From Frateuria_A sp051900535 (GTDB lineage Bacteria > Pseudomonadota > Gammaproteobacteria > Xanthomonadales > Rhodanobacteraceae), in assembly GCF_051900535.1 (NCBI RefSeq), contig NZ_JBHZGI010000001.1, positions 744,001-808,000 on the forward strand: 64,000 bases of DNA, in the 5' to 3' direction. Under the pieces are notes generated by a model that saw only the letters and a list, made by a program, of their open reading frames with translations, had not been told where the DNA came from and ran no database searches. Both the position numbers and the translations under genes were made by a program. How positions within the stretch are numbered: the first letter of the stretch is position 1; each line of letters begins with the position of its first letter. This document shows positions 1 to 9,168 of the stretch, one piece after another.

Positions 1-771
1 CTGGGAAGCATGCTCGGCATGGCCGATCTGCTCCTCCAGCAGGGTGAAGATCATGCCGGTGGCGACCAGGAACTTGGGCAAATTCCAGGCCTCGTCCTCG
101 ATGCCCCAGCCGGCCAGCCACGGAGCGAGCGCGGCGGCCACCGGGAACACCGCCGCCCACGCGACGAAGCTCACCGTGGTGAACGCCACGCCGACCGAGG
201 GACCCGCCGCGCCGCGGTAGAAGCAGAACGCCACCGCCAGGTAGTGCCAGAACAGCATCCAGTTGAGCGCCTGGTCGATCGCGCCCTGCCAGGCGAACAT
301 GCCTTGCAGCGCATAGATCCCGACCACCACCGGCACGCACCAGGACGGCTTGCGCCGATCGCGACGGAACAGCCAGGCGGTCGAGGCCATGCCTAGCCCG
401 GTGCACAGGAGATACGGGAAGCGAACGTCCGCCCCATAGGCGGCCAGCACGAAGAACGCCACGTCCGGCGCCGCCGCCAACAGCGTGATGCCCAGGTCCC
501 GCCACCAGGCCAGGCGCGCGTCGGAGCCGGCCCAGACGAAGGCGACGCTGGCCAGCAGCAGCATCGACAGCGAGACGGCCAGCGCAGCGTCCGCCGCGGG
601 TCCGGGCGCGAGATTGCGTTCGACGAACTGCGCAACGATGTGCACCAGGATCATCGCCCATCCGACCAGCCAGAAGCGCGGCCGCATCTGCCGGGTTCGC
701 CTGAGCAGCCCGGCAAACACCAGCACCAGGCCGCCAATGGCAAGGAAGTCGGGGACGACGGACAGGTTCAA
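1..771 (-). CDS. Polytopic membrane sensor protein (3' part missing)
   Basis: The gene reads leftwards and runs off the left edge, so only its first 257 residues are visible. They are almost entirely hydrophobic, with seven or eight membrane segments separated by short charged loops. I place the start at the TTG at 771-769 because a GGAG lies eight bases upstream; no ATG fits as well. The visible part ends in a helix reading KFLVATGMIFTLLEEQI. In many proteobacterial signalling proteins this kind of helix joins a 7-TM sensor to a cytoplasmic GGDEF or similar output domain, so an output domain probably lies beyond the edge (inference). It is divergent from the GGDEF gene at 927. It could also be a stand-alone membrane protein. 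Confidence 0.6.
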   Translation of the reverse strand, partial: MNLSVVPDFLAIGGLVLVFAGLLRRTRQMRPRFWLVGWAMILVHIVAQFVERNLAPGPAADAALAVSLSMLLLASVAFVWAGSDARLAWWRDLGITLLAAAPDVAFFVLAAYGADVRFPYLLCTGLGMASTAWLFRRDRRKPSWCVPVVVGIYALQGMFAWQGAIDQALNWMLFWHYLAVAFCFYRGAAGPSVGVAFTTVSFVAWAAVFPVAAALAPWLAGWGIEDEAWNLPKFLVATGMIFTLLEEQIGHAEHASQ

Positions 772-926
772 GCATGTTTCTCCGCGCCGTGGGCGGGCGC
801 GTTCGGCAACAAGACTCCTGATCGCTTATCGGCCATGCGCGCGCAAGCTTGAATCGGCCTGCGCCGTGGCGCAACTGCACGCACGCGACGGCTCAAGCGC
901 CCGTCGGAACCGGCCGATACAGGGCG

Positions 927-2957
927 ATGAAGACCTTCCTCCTGTTGTGCCTGTTCCTGGTGCTGCCGGTCCGCGCGGCCGCGGGCGAGCATCTGGAGGA
1001 GGCACTGCGTGACCAGCGTCTGCACGGGTTCCGCTCGGTGGCCGCGGCGATGGAGCGCTTGCGCAACGTCGACGACGTGCCAGGAGCGGATGCGCCACTG
1101 GCGCGTCGCTGGCGCTACCAGAGTGCCATGCTCGATCTCGCTTTGGGGGGCGATCGGGCTGCACCGCTGAAGGCGGGCATGGCTGCCATGGAGGCCATGG
1201 CGACCAGCGAAGACTGCGCCCGTTGCCGCTTCGACCTGCTTCTGGCCAAGGCCCGGCTTGCCGTGCGCGCCTCCACGCCCGCCGCGGGCGAGACCTATCT
1301 GGACCAGGCCGCCGCGCTGCTGGCGCAATTGCCTGACGATGGCGCGCGCGAGGCCCTGTTGTCCGCGCAAGCATGGAACAGCGCAGTGGACGGACGTTTC
1401 AACCAGGCCATCGAACTGTCCCTGGAGGCCTATGCGCTGGCGGCCGACCACCATGACGAGGCCGCGCAGATCCGCCTGCTCGCCAGCATGATCGGCGCGA
1501 ATGCCAACCTGGGCGATCCCCGCCGTGCCGTCCAGATGGGCGAGGAGGCCTATGCCCGCGCCGACGCGGTGAACTACCGGGCGCTCATGGGCACCATCGC
1601 CCTGGATCTGGGCCACGCCTACTCGCTGCTGGACGATCGTCCGCACCAGCGGGTCGCACTGGAACGCGCGCTGGCCATCTCCGAACACGACCCCGACCAG
1701 ATCGATACCCTGATCCTGGCGCTCAACAATCTTTCCGACTACTACCTCAGCCAACCCGGGCAGAACCAGCGCGTGCTCGACTATGCCCGCCGCGCCGATG
1801 CCCTCGCCCGCGCCGCCGGCAGCGAAATCGACCGCGCCGCACCGCTGGCCAACATCGGCATCGCGCTTGGCCGACAAGGCAAGCTCGATGAAAGCGTGGC
1901 TACCCTGCAGCAGGCCATCGACATCGCCGAGCGCCACGGCAACACGACCTACGTCATCGGCATCACGCAGGAGCTGGTGCGGATACTGGAGGGCGCCGGC
2001 CGCGACCGTGAGGCGCTGGCGCAGTTGCACAAGGCCGACGCGCTGGAGGCCGATCTCACCCGCCAGCAGCGCGAAAAGGCGGTGCTGGACCTGCAGGAAA
2101 AATATGCGGCCGAACGCAAGAGCCAGCAGATCGCCCAACTGTCGGCGCAGAACCAGCTCAAGCAGGCCCAGCTGGCGGCCGAGGGCTGGCGCAATCGCCT
2201 GTGGATCGCGCTGGCCGTGATGCTCGCCTTGGGTTCGGTGTGGCTGATGCATTCGATTCGCCGTGCCCGCCAGGCCAATCGCCGGCTGGCATGGCAGTCC
2301 TCGATCGATCCGTTGACCGGCGCGTACAACCGGCGCCATACACAAGGGCTGCTCGAGCGCCTGCAGCAGCCGGTGCAACGGCGCGCGGACGACACCGGAT
2401 GGAATGCCGGCACCGGCCTGATGATCCTGGACCTGGATTTCTTCAAGCAGATCAACGACAGCTGGGGACACGCCGCCGGCGATGCCGTGCTGGTGGCGGT
2501 CGCGCAACGCCTGCGCAGCCTGCTGCGCCAGGGCGATGCGATCGCGCGCTGGGGTGGCGAGGAGTTCGTGCTGGTGCTGCCCGACACGCCCGCCGGCGCG
2601 TTGCCGGCGCTGGCCCGTCACGTGCTGCACGCGATCGGCGACGCCCCGGTGACAGTCGCAGGCCACGCGGTGATCGTCACCGCGTCGATCGGCGCGGTGA
2701 GCTTTCCGGCGAACCCGGGCCAGGGTTGGGAGGCCGCCCTGGGCCTGGCCGACCTGGCGCTGTACCAGGCCAAGGCCAGCGGCCGCAATCGCGCCTTCTG
2801 CCTGACTCGCGTCTCGGCCGATGTCGAGCCCTCGCGACTGGTTCGCGACCTGGCCCAGGCGCGCGATGCCGGCGAGGTGGATCTGGAAATGGTGCCAGGC
2901 CCGACCGTCCGTGCGGCCCCGGTCGTGGCCGAGCAGCGCGTGGCGGTATCGGCTTGA
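927..2957 (+). CDS. TPR-sensor diguanylate cyclase (GGDEF)
   Basis: This 676-residue protein probably makes cyclic di-GMP from two GTP. It begins with a signal peptide (residues 1-20, MKTFLLLCLFLVLPVRA), followed by a helical TPR array to about residue 370, a coiled-coil stretch rich in K, Q and E (375-420), one membrane helix (about 425-445) and a C-terminal GGDEF domain (about 455-625). The active-site loop is GGEEF at 543-547. A product-inhibition I-site, RQGD, lies at 534-537, exactly five residues before it, so the enzyme should be active and feedback-inhibited. The TPR part would be periplasmic. The ATG at 927 is chosen because it starts a clear signal peptide; the reading frame is open further upstream. 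It converges with the kinase gene downstream, 14 bp apart. Confidence 0.88.
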   Translation: MKTFLLLCLFLVLPVRAAAGEHLEEALRDQRLHGFRSVAAAMERLRNVDDVPGADAPLARRWRYQSAMLDLALGGDRAAPLKAGMAAMEAMATSEDCARCRFDLLLAKARLAVRASTPAAGETYLDQAAALLAQLPDDGAREALLSAQAWNSAVDGRFNQAIELSLEAYALAADHHDEAAQIRLLASMIGANANLGDPRRAVQMGEEAYARADAVNYRALMGTIALDLGHAYSLLDDRPHQRVALERALAISEHDPDQIDTLILALNNLSDYYLSQPGQNQRVLDYARRADALARAAGSEIDRAAPLANIGIALGRQGKLDESVATLQQAIDIAERHGNTTYVIGITQELVRILEGAGRDREALAQLHKADALEADLTRQQREKAVLDLQEKYAAERKSQQIAQLSAQNQLKQAQLAAEGWRNRLWIALAVMLALGSVWLMHSIRRARQANRRLAWQSSIDPLTGAYNRRHTQGLLERLQQPVQRRADDTGWNAGTGLMILDLDFFKQINDSWGHAAGDAVLVAVAQRLRSLLRQGDAIARWGGEEFVLVLPDTPAGALPALARHVLHAIGDAPVTVAGHAVIVTASIGAVSFPANPGQGWEAALGLADLALYQAKASGRNRAFCLTRVSADVEPSRLVRDLAQARDAGEVDLEMVPGPTVRAAPVVAEQRVAVSA

Positions 2958-2971
2958 GGAGCGCGTGACGC

Positions 2972-5629
2972 TCATGCGCGGCGCGCCGGAACGTCCCGGC
3001 GGTCGGCACCGAGCATGTTCCGCACCTTGGCCAGCAGGTCCTCGTCGCGGAACGGCTTGCTGACGATGCGGTCGTCGCCGATGTCCTTGAAGGCACCGAA
3101 GTCGGCATAGCCGGTAAGGAACAGGACAGGCAGCGACGGCCGCTTGGCGTGCGCCTCGCGCGCCACCTCCGAGCCGTTCATGCCGGGCATGGCGTAGTCC
3201 ATCAGCATGAGGTCGACCTCGCCTCCCTCGCGGTCGAGCACGTCCAGCGCCGAGCCGCCACTGCCGGCCTCGATCACTTCGTAGCCGCGCTCGGCGAGGA
3301 TCGCCGCGGTCACCTCGCGCACGTCGGTATCGTCATCGACCAACAGGATGCACTGCCGCACCGTACTCCCGACCGGGTGCACCGGCGCGTGCGGCAGGTC
3401 GTCCGCCTGGACGATGGCATCGACCGCACGCGGCAGGTACACCTTGACCGAGGTGCCTTCGCCCAGCCGCGTGGCAATGCGCACGCCGCCGCCGGACTGC
3501 TTGGCGAAGCCGTACACCTGCGCCAGCCCGAGCCCGGAACCCTTGCCGACCTCCTTGGTGGTGAAGAACGGCTCGAACGCCCGCGCGAGCACGTCCGGCG
3601 CCATGCCACTGCCATGGTCGGTCACCGCGACCATCACATAATCGCCCGGCGCGGGTTCTTCCGGCCGCGAGGCCAGGTCGCCCAGGGACACGTTTGCCGT
3701 TTCGACGATCAGCTCGCTGCCCACGGCCGACGCGTCGCGTGCGTTGATCGCCAGGTTGAGGATCACCAGTTCGATCTGGGTCGGATCGACCAGCGCAGTC
3801 CACAAGCCGGGCTGCAGTTCCATGGTCAGCTGGACCGAACCACCCATCGAGCTTTGCAACAGGTCGCGCATGCTGGTGACGATGCCATTGAGGTCCACCG
3901 CCTTGGCCTCCAGCCGCTGCCGCCGCGAAAACGCCAGCAGCTGCGCGGTCAGCTTGGCGCCACGCGTGGCGGCGTCCTTCATGTAGGTCAGCCGTTGGCC
4001 AATCCGCGGATCGTCTTCGAGCTTTTCGGCGCACACGCGCTCGAGCATGCTGATGTTGCCGGTGATGACGGTCAGCAGATTGTTGAAGTCGTGCGCCACG
4101 CCCGAGGTGAGCTGGCCGACCGCTTCGAGTCGCTGCATCTGGCGCAGCGTGGCCTCCACCCGCTCGCGCTCCTCGATCTGCGCAAGCAACTGGCGATTGG
4201 TCGCGGCCAGCTCGGCGGTACGCTCGGCCACGCCACGCTCGAGCGCCTCCTGAGCCTGGTGTTCAAGCGTGCGGTCGCGCAACACCTTGAGATAGCCGAG
4301 CAGCCGACCGCCCCCATTGCGCAGCGGCATCATCGAGCCGCTGGAGAAGAAACGCGAGCCGTCCTTGCGCACGCGCTGGCGATCGGTCTGCGCCCGCCCG
4401 GTTTCTGCGGCGCATTCCATTTCCTCCTCCAGCACGCCCTGCCTGCGGTCCTCCGGCGTGAAGAAGACCATGTCCGCGCGCTTGCCCAGCACCTCGTCTT
4501 CCCGCCATCCCAGGAGCCGCTGCGCGCCGGCATTCCAGAGGGTGACGCGGCCCTCCAGGTCGAGCGTCAGGATGCCGTAGCCGGTCGTGCTTTCGAGGAT
4601 CAGCTTGAGCCGGTTGCTGGTCGCGCGCAGTGCCGACTCGGCGCGCGCGCGCTCGACGTTGGCCCAGGTGCGCTCGGCCACCTCGCGCACGACCGCCTCG
4701 TCCTCGTCGGTCCAGCGCCGTGGCTCGCGCTGCTGCACCGAAAGAAAGGCAGCCAGCCGGCCGCCCTTGACCAGCGGCACGGTCAGGCTCGCACGCAGGC
4801 CGCCGAGTGCGTGGTGGACCTTGGCCTCATCCAGTTCGACCCGCGGATCGTCGAAGGGGTCGTTGACACGGATGGCCACCCCGGTCAGCGCTTCGGCGAT
4901 CAACCTGGGCCCGAACTCGGACAGGCGGTGCCGGCCCACGCCACTGGGCATGCCGCCACGGGTCCAGTCACGCTCGACGGTGAAGTACTCGCCGGTCTCG
5001 TCCACCTCGCAGTAACCCACGCGATCGGCCCGCAGGTGCCAGCCCAGCCTGCGCGCGGCAGCGGCCATCACCTCCCGCGGGTCGGTCAGGTCGCGCAAGG
5101 TGTCGCCCAGCCGCGTGCGGAAGCGCAGGCGCCGGTCCGCCAGCACGCGCTGGGTGGTCTCGATCGCTTCGTTGATCAGGCCCTGCACCTGCCCGCCCTC
5201 GTCGCGGACCGGGCCGATCCAGTAGTCGAAATAGGCCACCTCGCGAAAACCGTCCCGCTCCAGCAGGAAACGCGCATCGCGAAAACATCTGGGGCGGCCT
5301 TCCAGGACGTGATGGATCACCGGCTCGGTGATGTCGGGCGCTTCCGGCCAGACTTCGCGGAAGGGCCACCCCAGCGCCTCCGGCTTGCTGCCCAGCAGCG
5401 GCCGGTATGCATCGTTGTAGAGGCAGGTGAGCTCCGGGCCCCAGCCGAGTGCGATCGGCAATTCGCTCTCCAGCATCATCGACACGAGCGTGCGCAGCGA
5501 ACCTGGCCACTGGTCGAACGGGCCCAGCGGGGTGGTGGCCCAGTCGAAAGCGCGGATGCTCGCCGCCATCTCGCCGCTGCCGGCTATGAAATCGCCCCCT
5601 GTTGATGCTGGCGTGGAGGATCCTGGCAA
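2972..5629 (-). CDS. Hybrid sensor histidine kinase with receiver domain
   Basis: This 885-residue cytoplasmic kinase has no membrane segment. Domains in order: an N-terminal PAS-like sensor (1-150, with WATTPLGPFDQWP near the start), GAF (about 175-320), PAS (335-455), a coiled coil, HisKA with the phospho-acceptor in AHDFNNLL (His513), HATPase_c (GSGLGLAQVYG as the G2 box), and a receiver domain with Asp811 in LMLMDYAMPGMNG. This is the classic hybrid layout in which phosphate passes from His to the internal Asp and then to a separate HPt protein or regulator; none is adjacent. The start is uncertain. TTG at 5629 has GAGGAG five bases upstream and is used here; GTG at 5635 and ATG at 5569 are alternatives. 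Its first domain is paralogous to that of the HWE kinase at 54532. Confidence 0.88.
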   Translation of the reverse strand: MPGSSTPASTGGDFIAGSGEMAASIRAFDWATTPLGPFDQWPGSLRTLVSMMLESELPIALGWGPELTCLYNDAYRPLLGSKPEALGWPFREVWPEAPDITEPVIHHVLEGRPRCFRDARFLLERDGFREVAYFDYWIGPVRDEGGQVQGLINEAIETTQRVLADRRLRFRTRLGDTLRDLTDPREVMAAAARRLGWHLRADRVGYCEVDETGEYFTVERDWTRGGMPSGVGRHRLSEFGPRLIAEALTGVAIRVNDPFDDPRVELDEAKVHHALGGLRASLTVPLVKGGRLAAFLSVQQREPRRWTDEDEAVVREVAERTWANVERARAESALRATSNRLKLILESTTGYGILTLDLEGRVTLWNAGAQRLLGWREDEVLGKRADMVFFTPEDRRQGVLEEEMECAAETGRAQTDRQRVRKDGSRFFSSGSMMPLRNGGGRLLGYLKVLRDRTLEHQAQEALERGVAERTAELAATNRQLLAQIEERERVEATLRQMQRLEAVGQLTSGVAHDFNNLLTVITGNISMLERVCAEKLEDDPRIGQRLTYMKDAATRGAKLTAQLLAFSRRQRLEAKAVDLNGIVTSMRDLLQSSMGGSVQLTMELQPGLWTALVDPTQIELVILNLAINARDASAVGSELIVETANVSLGDLASRPEEPAPGDYVMVAVTDHGSGMAPDVLARAFEPFFTTKEVGKGSGLGLAQVYGFAKQSGGGVRIATRLGEGTSVKVYLPRAVDAIVQADDLPHAPVHPVGSTVRQCILLVDDDTDVREVTAAILAERGYEVIEAGSGGSALDVLDREGGEVDLMLMDYAMPGMNGSEVAREAHAKRPSLPVLFLTGYADFGAFKDIGDDRIVSKPFRDEDLLAKVRNMLGADRRDVPARRA

Positions 5630-5913
5630 GCGCACTCCTCGCGAGCCTCCGTGCGCGCCGGGCTGGTGATTGGAAGTGTCGGTTCCGGCAGTTCGTGCGA
5701 TCCGTGTCGGCTCCCCGCGCCCCCCGCGCGAACCACCAAGGCAGTCCGGGGACCCGTCGCAGGGCTCAACCTGTGACGCAATTCACACTATCGGCCTCCC
5801 ACTGTCGCCGCGTTGGCAAGGGTCCGTGAGGGCGCTGTCTCGTTGCGCCCGCTGCAGTTGAGGCGTCGCTTCACGCTCCGGCCACCCATGCTGTCGCCCC
5901 ATGGCACACCCGC

Positions 5914-6813
5914 ATGTCCGACGAACTGCTCGATTGCCTGATCGTGGGAGCCGGCCCGGCTGGCCTCACCGCGGCTACCTATCTGGCCCGCTTCCGACGC
6001 CACATCCTGGTGGCCGACGCGGGAGCCAGCCGTGCGCGATGGATCCCGGCCAGCCACAACTGCCCGGGGTTTCCGTTCGGCGTGGCCGGCAACGAACTGC
6101 TGGCGCGCTTCCGGCTGCAGGCGCAGGCCTACAACGTGCCGGAAGTGCGCACGCGCATCACCCAGCTCGAGCGCCACGCGGACGGCTTTACCGCCAGCGA
6201 CGGCAAGCGCCACTGGCACGCACGCACGGTGATGCTGGCCACCGGCGTGGTCGACCGGTTGCCGTCGGTGGCGGGCGTGGAGGACGCGATCGCCGCCGGC
6301 ACGGTGCGCCTGTGCGCGGTCTGCGACGCCTACGAGGCGCGCGACGACGTGATCGGCGTGTTGGGACCGGCCGACACGGCGATCGGGCACGCGGCGTTCC
6401 TGCGTACGTTCTCCCGCCATGTCTGCGCACTGGCCGCGGACGACTCACCATTGGACGAGCCGATGCAGCGGCGCGCCTCCGACTGCGGCGTGCAGCTATG
6501 GCCCGCCCCGCAGCGCCTGGAACTAATCGACGGGGCCTGCCAGGCGTTCTTCGCCGACGGTCGCCGGCTGCGGCTGGAAACGCTCTATCCCGTGCTGGGC
6601 GCCGACGCGCAATCGGAACTCGCATCGGCGCTCGGTGCCCGGTTGGACGACGAGGGCGCGCTTGTGGTGGACGATCACCTTCAGACCAGCGTGCCGGGGA
6701 TCTATGCCATCGGCGACGTGGTCAGCGCGCTGAACCAGATCAGCGTTGCGGTGGGCCATGCGGCTATCGCGGCAACCACCGTCCACCGGCGGCTTCCGCC
6801 CAACCACTGCTAG
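5914..6813 (+). CDS. Thioredoxin reductase-like flavoprotein
   Basis: A 299-residue FAD protein of the thioredoxin-reductase fold. It has an N-terminal FAD-binding motif (GAGPAGLTAATYLA, from residue 12), a redox-active CAVC pair at 134-137 in the position of the E. coli TrxB cysteines, and a C-terminal FAD motif (IYAIGDV). The NADPH half is unusual. The usual GGGNTA becomes GPADTA (151-156), and the HRR motif that grips the NADPH phosphate is missing. It may therefore use another electron donor or act as an oxidase (inference). No thioredoxin gene is next to it. The ATG has no good ribosome binding site. It converges with the DUF3014 gene across a perfect hairpin. Confidence 0.75.
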   Translation: MSDELLDCLIVGAGPAGLTAATYLARFRRHILVADAGASRARWIPASHNCPGFPFGVAGNELLARFRLQAQAYNVPEVRTRITQLERHADGFTASDGKRHWHARTVMLATGVVDRLPSVAGVEDAIAAGTVRLCAVCDAYEARDDVIGVLGPADTAIGHAAFLRTFSRHVCALAADDSPLDEPMQRRASDCGVQLWPAPQRLELIDGACQAFFADGRRLRLETLYPVLGADAQSELASALGARLDDEGALVVDDHLQTSVPGIYAIGDVVSALNQISVAVGHAAIAATTVHRRLPPNHC

Positions 6814-6820
6814 GGACCAC

Positions 6821-6846
6821 GCAGGGTGGGCCGAAGCCCACCCTGC
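6821..6846. repeat. Perfect 11-bp palindrome between convergent genes
   Basis: Two 11-bp arms (GCAGGGTGGGC and its complement) flank a CGAA loop in the short gap between two convergent genes. There is no T-run, so it is at most a weak bidirectional terminator. Its core, GGGTGGGC-TTCG-GCCCACCC, recurs in imperfect or half form near 14536, 49764 and 61878, which points to a dispersed REP-like element. Confidence 0.7.
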
Positions 6847-6849
6847 CCG

Positions 6850-7695
6850 TCATCGTGCCGACGCGGCTCCGGCCGGCAGCGTGGCGCCGGTGAGCAGATC
6901 GCGGATTTGCCGCAGCTTCGTCTTCACCCTCGCCTCGTCGTCGGCGCCCAGGCGCATCAGCAGCTTCTGCCCCGCCGAGCGCGCCTCCAGGCCGGGATCG
7001 GCATAGCGGTAGAACACCTTCGGCTGCACAAGCGTCACCGGCGCATCCGGCACCGGCGCGGCCAGCATGTCGTCGATGGCCACCACCAGCCGGTCGTTGA
7101 AATAGCCCTTCGGGTAGCCCAGGTCACGGTAGGCCTGCTGGAACAGCGGATAGTTCGCGACATACCAGGCCACCAGCGCCTTGGGATCGGTGCCCTGCAA
7201 CACCTGCATGTACGGCGCATAGCGCTCGGCATTGCGCGGGCTGAGCGTGATGGCGCCATTGGCCTGGTCGACCAGGAACGCGTTCTTGGGCGTTTTCAGC
7301 GGCAGGATGTTGGTGCCCACGCTCTGGCGCGGCAATGCGTCCACCGTGGCCACCACGCGACGGACGATCTGGTCGCGCTGCAGCAGCCCGCCGAGCGAGT
7401 TGCCACCCAGCGACAGCAGCGCGCTGGCAACGTCGGTATCGCTGGCGTCCAGCGCCGGCAGCGGCGCGGTCGTGGCCGGCGCCGGACCGGCCTGTGCAAT
7501 GGGATGCTGGATCGCGGTGGACGCAGCGGCCGGACCGGTACCGGCATTGCCGGGCATCGGCGACGTCGCCACCGGCGCGGGCTCGCCGCCCGCCTGGGTG
7601 GCCTTTCGCCAGATGAACACGCCCACCGCAATGGCCACGATCACCACCACGCCCGAGACCAGCCACGTCCCGATCGAAGACTGCTTCTTTTTCAA
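6850..7695 (-). CDS. DUF3014 family membrane-anchored protein
   Basis: A 281-residue protein with a lysine-rich start, one membrane helix (about residues 9-28) and an Ala/Pro-rich linker to about residue 80. A conserved C-terminal domain of the DUF3014 type follows, with NILPLKTPKNAF and AWYVANYPLFQQAY as recognisable blocks. The bulk should lie in the periplasm. Function is unknown for the family. The start is a TTG at 7695, seven bases after GCGGGA; the ATG just upstream is out of frame. It stands alone, convergent with the flavoprotein gene. Confidence 0.8.
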   Translation of the reverse strand: MKKKQSSIGTWLVSGVVVIVAIAVGVFIWRKATQAGGEPAPVATSPMPGNAGTGPAAASTAIQHPIAQAGPAPATTAPLPALDASDTDVASALLSLGGNSLGGLLQRDQIVRRVVATVDALPRQSVGTNILPLKTPKNAFLVDQANGAITLSPRNAERYAPYMQVLQGTDPKALVAWYVANYPLFQQAYRDLGYPKGYFNDRLVVAIDDMLAAPVPDAPVTLVQPKVFYRYADPGLEARSAGQKLLMRLGADDEARVKTKLRQIRDLLTGATLPAGAASAR

Positions 7696-7779
7696 TTGCG
7701 CATCCCGCCGTGTGATTTGCCTTCTCCCTGCATAACGCCGGTAGGCACGATGTGCAAGCCGCGCGATGGCGGCCGGCGC

Positions 7780-8475
7780 TCAGGGAACCGTGCCGAACAG
7801 CATGCCCGCGCCGGTCGTTACGCCCATCGCCAGCGCGCCCCAGAAGGCGATGCGCATCGCGCCGACGCCGGCCGCGGCGCCACCCATCCGCGCAGCCGCG
7901 GCACCGAGCAGCGCGAGGCAGACGAGCGATATGGCGAACACCAGGGCCAGTTGCATCGACGCCGGCACGAGCGCCGCCACCAGCAGCGGGACCAGGGCGC
8001 CGATCGCGAAACTCGCCGCCGAGGCCGCCGCCGCCTGCAGTGGGCGGGCGCGGAATACCTCGGTGATGCCCAGCTCGTCGCGTGCGTGGGCATCGAGCGC
8101 GTCATGCGCCATCAGCTGTTCGGCGACCTGCCGCGCCAGCGCCGGTTCCAGTCCGCGGCCGACGTAGATGTTCGCCAGTTCGCGATGCTCGGCATCCGTG
8201 TCGGTGGCCAGTTCCTCGCGTTCCCGGGCGAGCTCGGCCTGTTCGCTGTCGGCTTGCGAATGCACGGACACATACTCGCCGGCGGCCATCGACATCGCTC
8301 CGGCCACCAGTGCGGCGACGCCTGCAAGCAACACCGCGTGACGGTCGGCGTGCGCGGCCGCCACGCCCATCAGCAGGCTGGCGGTGGAGACGACACCGTC
8401 ATTGGCGCCCAGCACGGCGGCGCGCAGCCAGCCCATGTGGCCGGTCCGGTGGCGTTCGGGGTGATGGCGGCGCAT
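7780..8475 (-). CDS. VIT1/CCC1 family transporter
   Basis: A 231-residue membrane protein of the vacuolar iron transporter (VIT1/CCC1) family, which moves Fe2+ or Mn2+. Family features are the N-terminal block GWLRAAVLGANDGVVSTASLLMG, the following MSMAAGEYVSVHSQ, a long acidic cytoplasmic region rich in E and D (residues 75-125) that binds metal in relatives, and three more hydrophobic segments at the C-terminus. ATG at 8475 is chosen over the longer frame because GAGGAG lies five bases upstream. Whether it imports or exports metal cannot be told from the sequence. Confidence 0.88.
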   Translation of the reverse strand: MRRHHPERHRTGHMGWLRAAVLGANDGVVSTASLLMGVAAAHADRHAVLLAGVAALVAGAMSMAAGEYVSVHSQADSEQAELAREREELATDTDAEHRELANIYVGRGLEPALARQVAEQLMAHDALDAHARDELGITEVFRARPLQAAAASAASFAIGALVPLLVAALVPASMQLALVFAISLVCLALLGAAAARMGGAAAGVGAMRIAFWGALAMGVTTGAGMLFGTVP

Positions 8476-8652
8476 GTGCACTCCTCGGATGCGGGTGACG
8501 CGAGCATACCGTTGCCAGCCTTCGACCAAACGGCGCTGGTCGCTTGTATCTGACGCACCGGCCCGAACGGCAGGCACACCGCTGCGGCCGGTTCCACGAC
8601 GTGATCACTGCCCGGTAGGCAGCATGGGGTCCAGTTTCGAGGAGGAATCCCG

Positions 8653-8979
8653 ATGTCCCGATCGACCACGCCGACCGGTCCCGGTCAAGGCAAGACAACC
8701 AGCAATCCCGCCATCAGCGGTGTCGGCACCGGCATGGGTGCCGACAACGCGTCTGGCCCCGATGTCGTCGGCGGCGTGCAGGCCGGCACCGTCAACGATG
8801 CCGCCCAAGGTGCCAGCACTGGCGACGCGGCCGATCCAAGCCTGGGCAGCGGGATGGTAGTGCCCGAGCGGGGCAACCGCATGGGTGACGCGGCCACGGC
8901 CGGCGCTCCCGGCATGGATGAAAAGCCGTTGGGTATCGGCGTTGCGCCGATCGAACCAGACGACCCGTCCTACAGGTGA
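8653..8979 (+). CDS. Small disordered Gly/Ala-rich protein, unknown function
   Basis: 108 residues, rich in Gly, Ala, Asp, Pro and Thr, with no hydrophobic core, signal peptide or cysteine. It is probably intrinsically disordered. A very strong ribosome binding site (GAGGAGG, seven to eight bases before the ATG) supports real expression. Such proteins occur next to stress genes in this order, but I recognise no family and claim no function. Confidence 0.65.
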   Translation: MSRSTTPTGPGQGKTTSNPAISGVGTGMGADNASGPDVVGGVQAGTVNDAAQGASTGDAADPSLGSGMVVPERGNRMGDAATAGAPGMDEKPLGIGVAPIEPDDPSYR

Positions 8980-9110
8980 TCACACCGCTGGGCGCCGGCG
9001 CTGCTTCCGGAGCGTCGCTCGGTGCCAACACACTTGAGGAGCGCCCTGTCGGGGCGCAACCGCCTTGCCACATCGGCGCCCAAGGGCTTTCTCGCGCGCT
9101 GGCGAGGAAC

Positions 9111-9144
9111 TCAAAAACAAGACGGGCGCCCGAAGGCGCCCGTC
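9111..9144 (-). terminator. Rho-independent terminator of rpsF-rpsR-rplI
   Basis: Read on the minus strand, just past the rplI stop codon, a perfect GC-rich stem (ACGGGCGCC and complement, four-base loop) is followed by TTGTTTTTG. It closes the ribosomal-protein operon. Confidence 0.88.
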
Positions 9145-9168
9145 CGTTTACCGCAGTGACGAATCGGC

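Noticed and set aside
3149..5605. An 818-codon frame opposite the hybrid kinase, and similar long frames opposite deaD, the M1 protease and the TPR-GGDEF gene
   Set aside because: Their composition (His, Arg, Gln and Ala rich, no domains) and exact overlap with genes of known families mark them as antisense shadows caused by GC bias at third positions.
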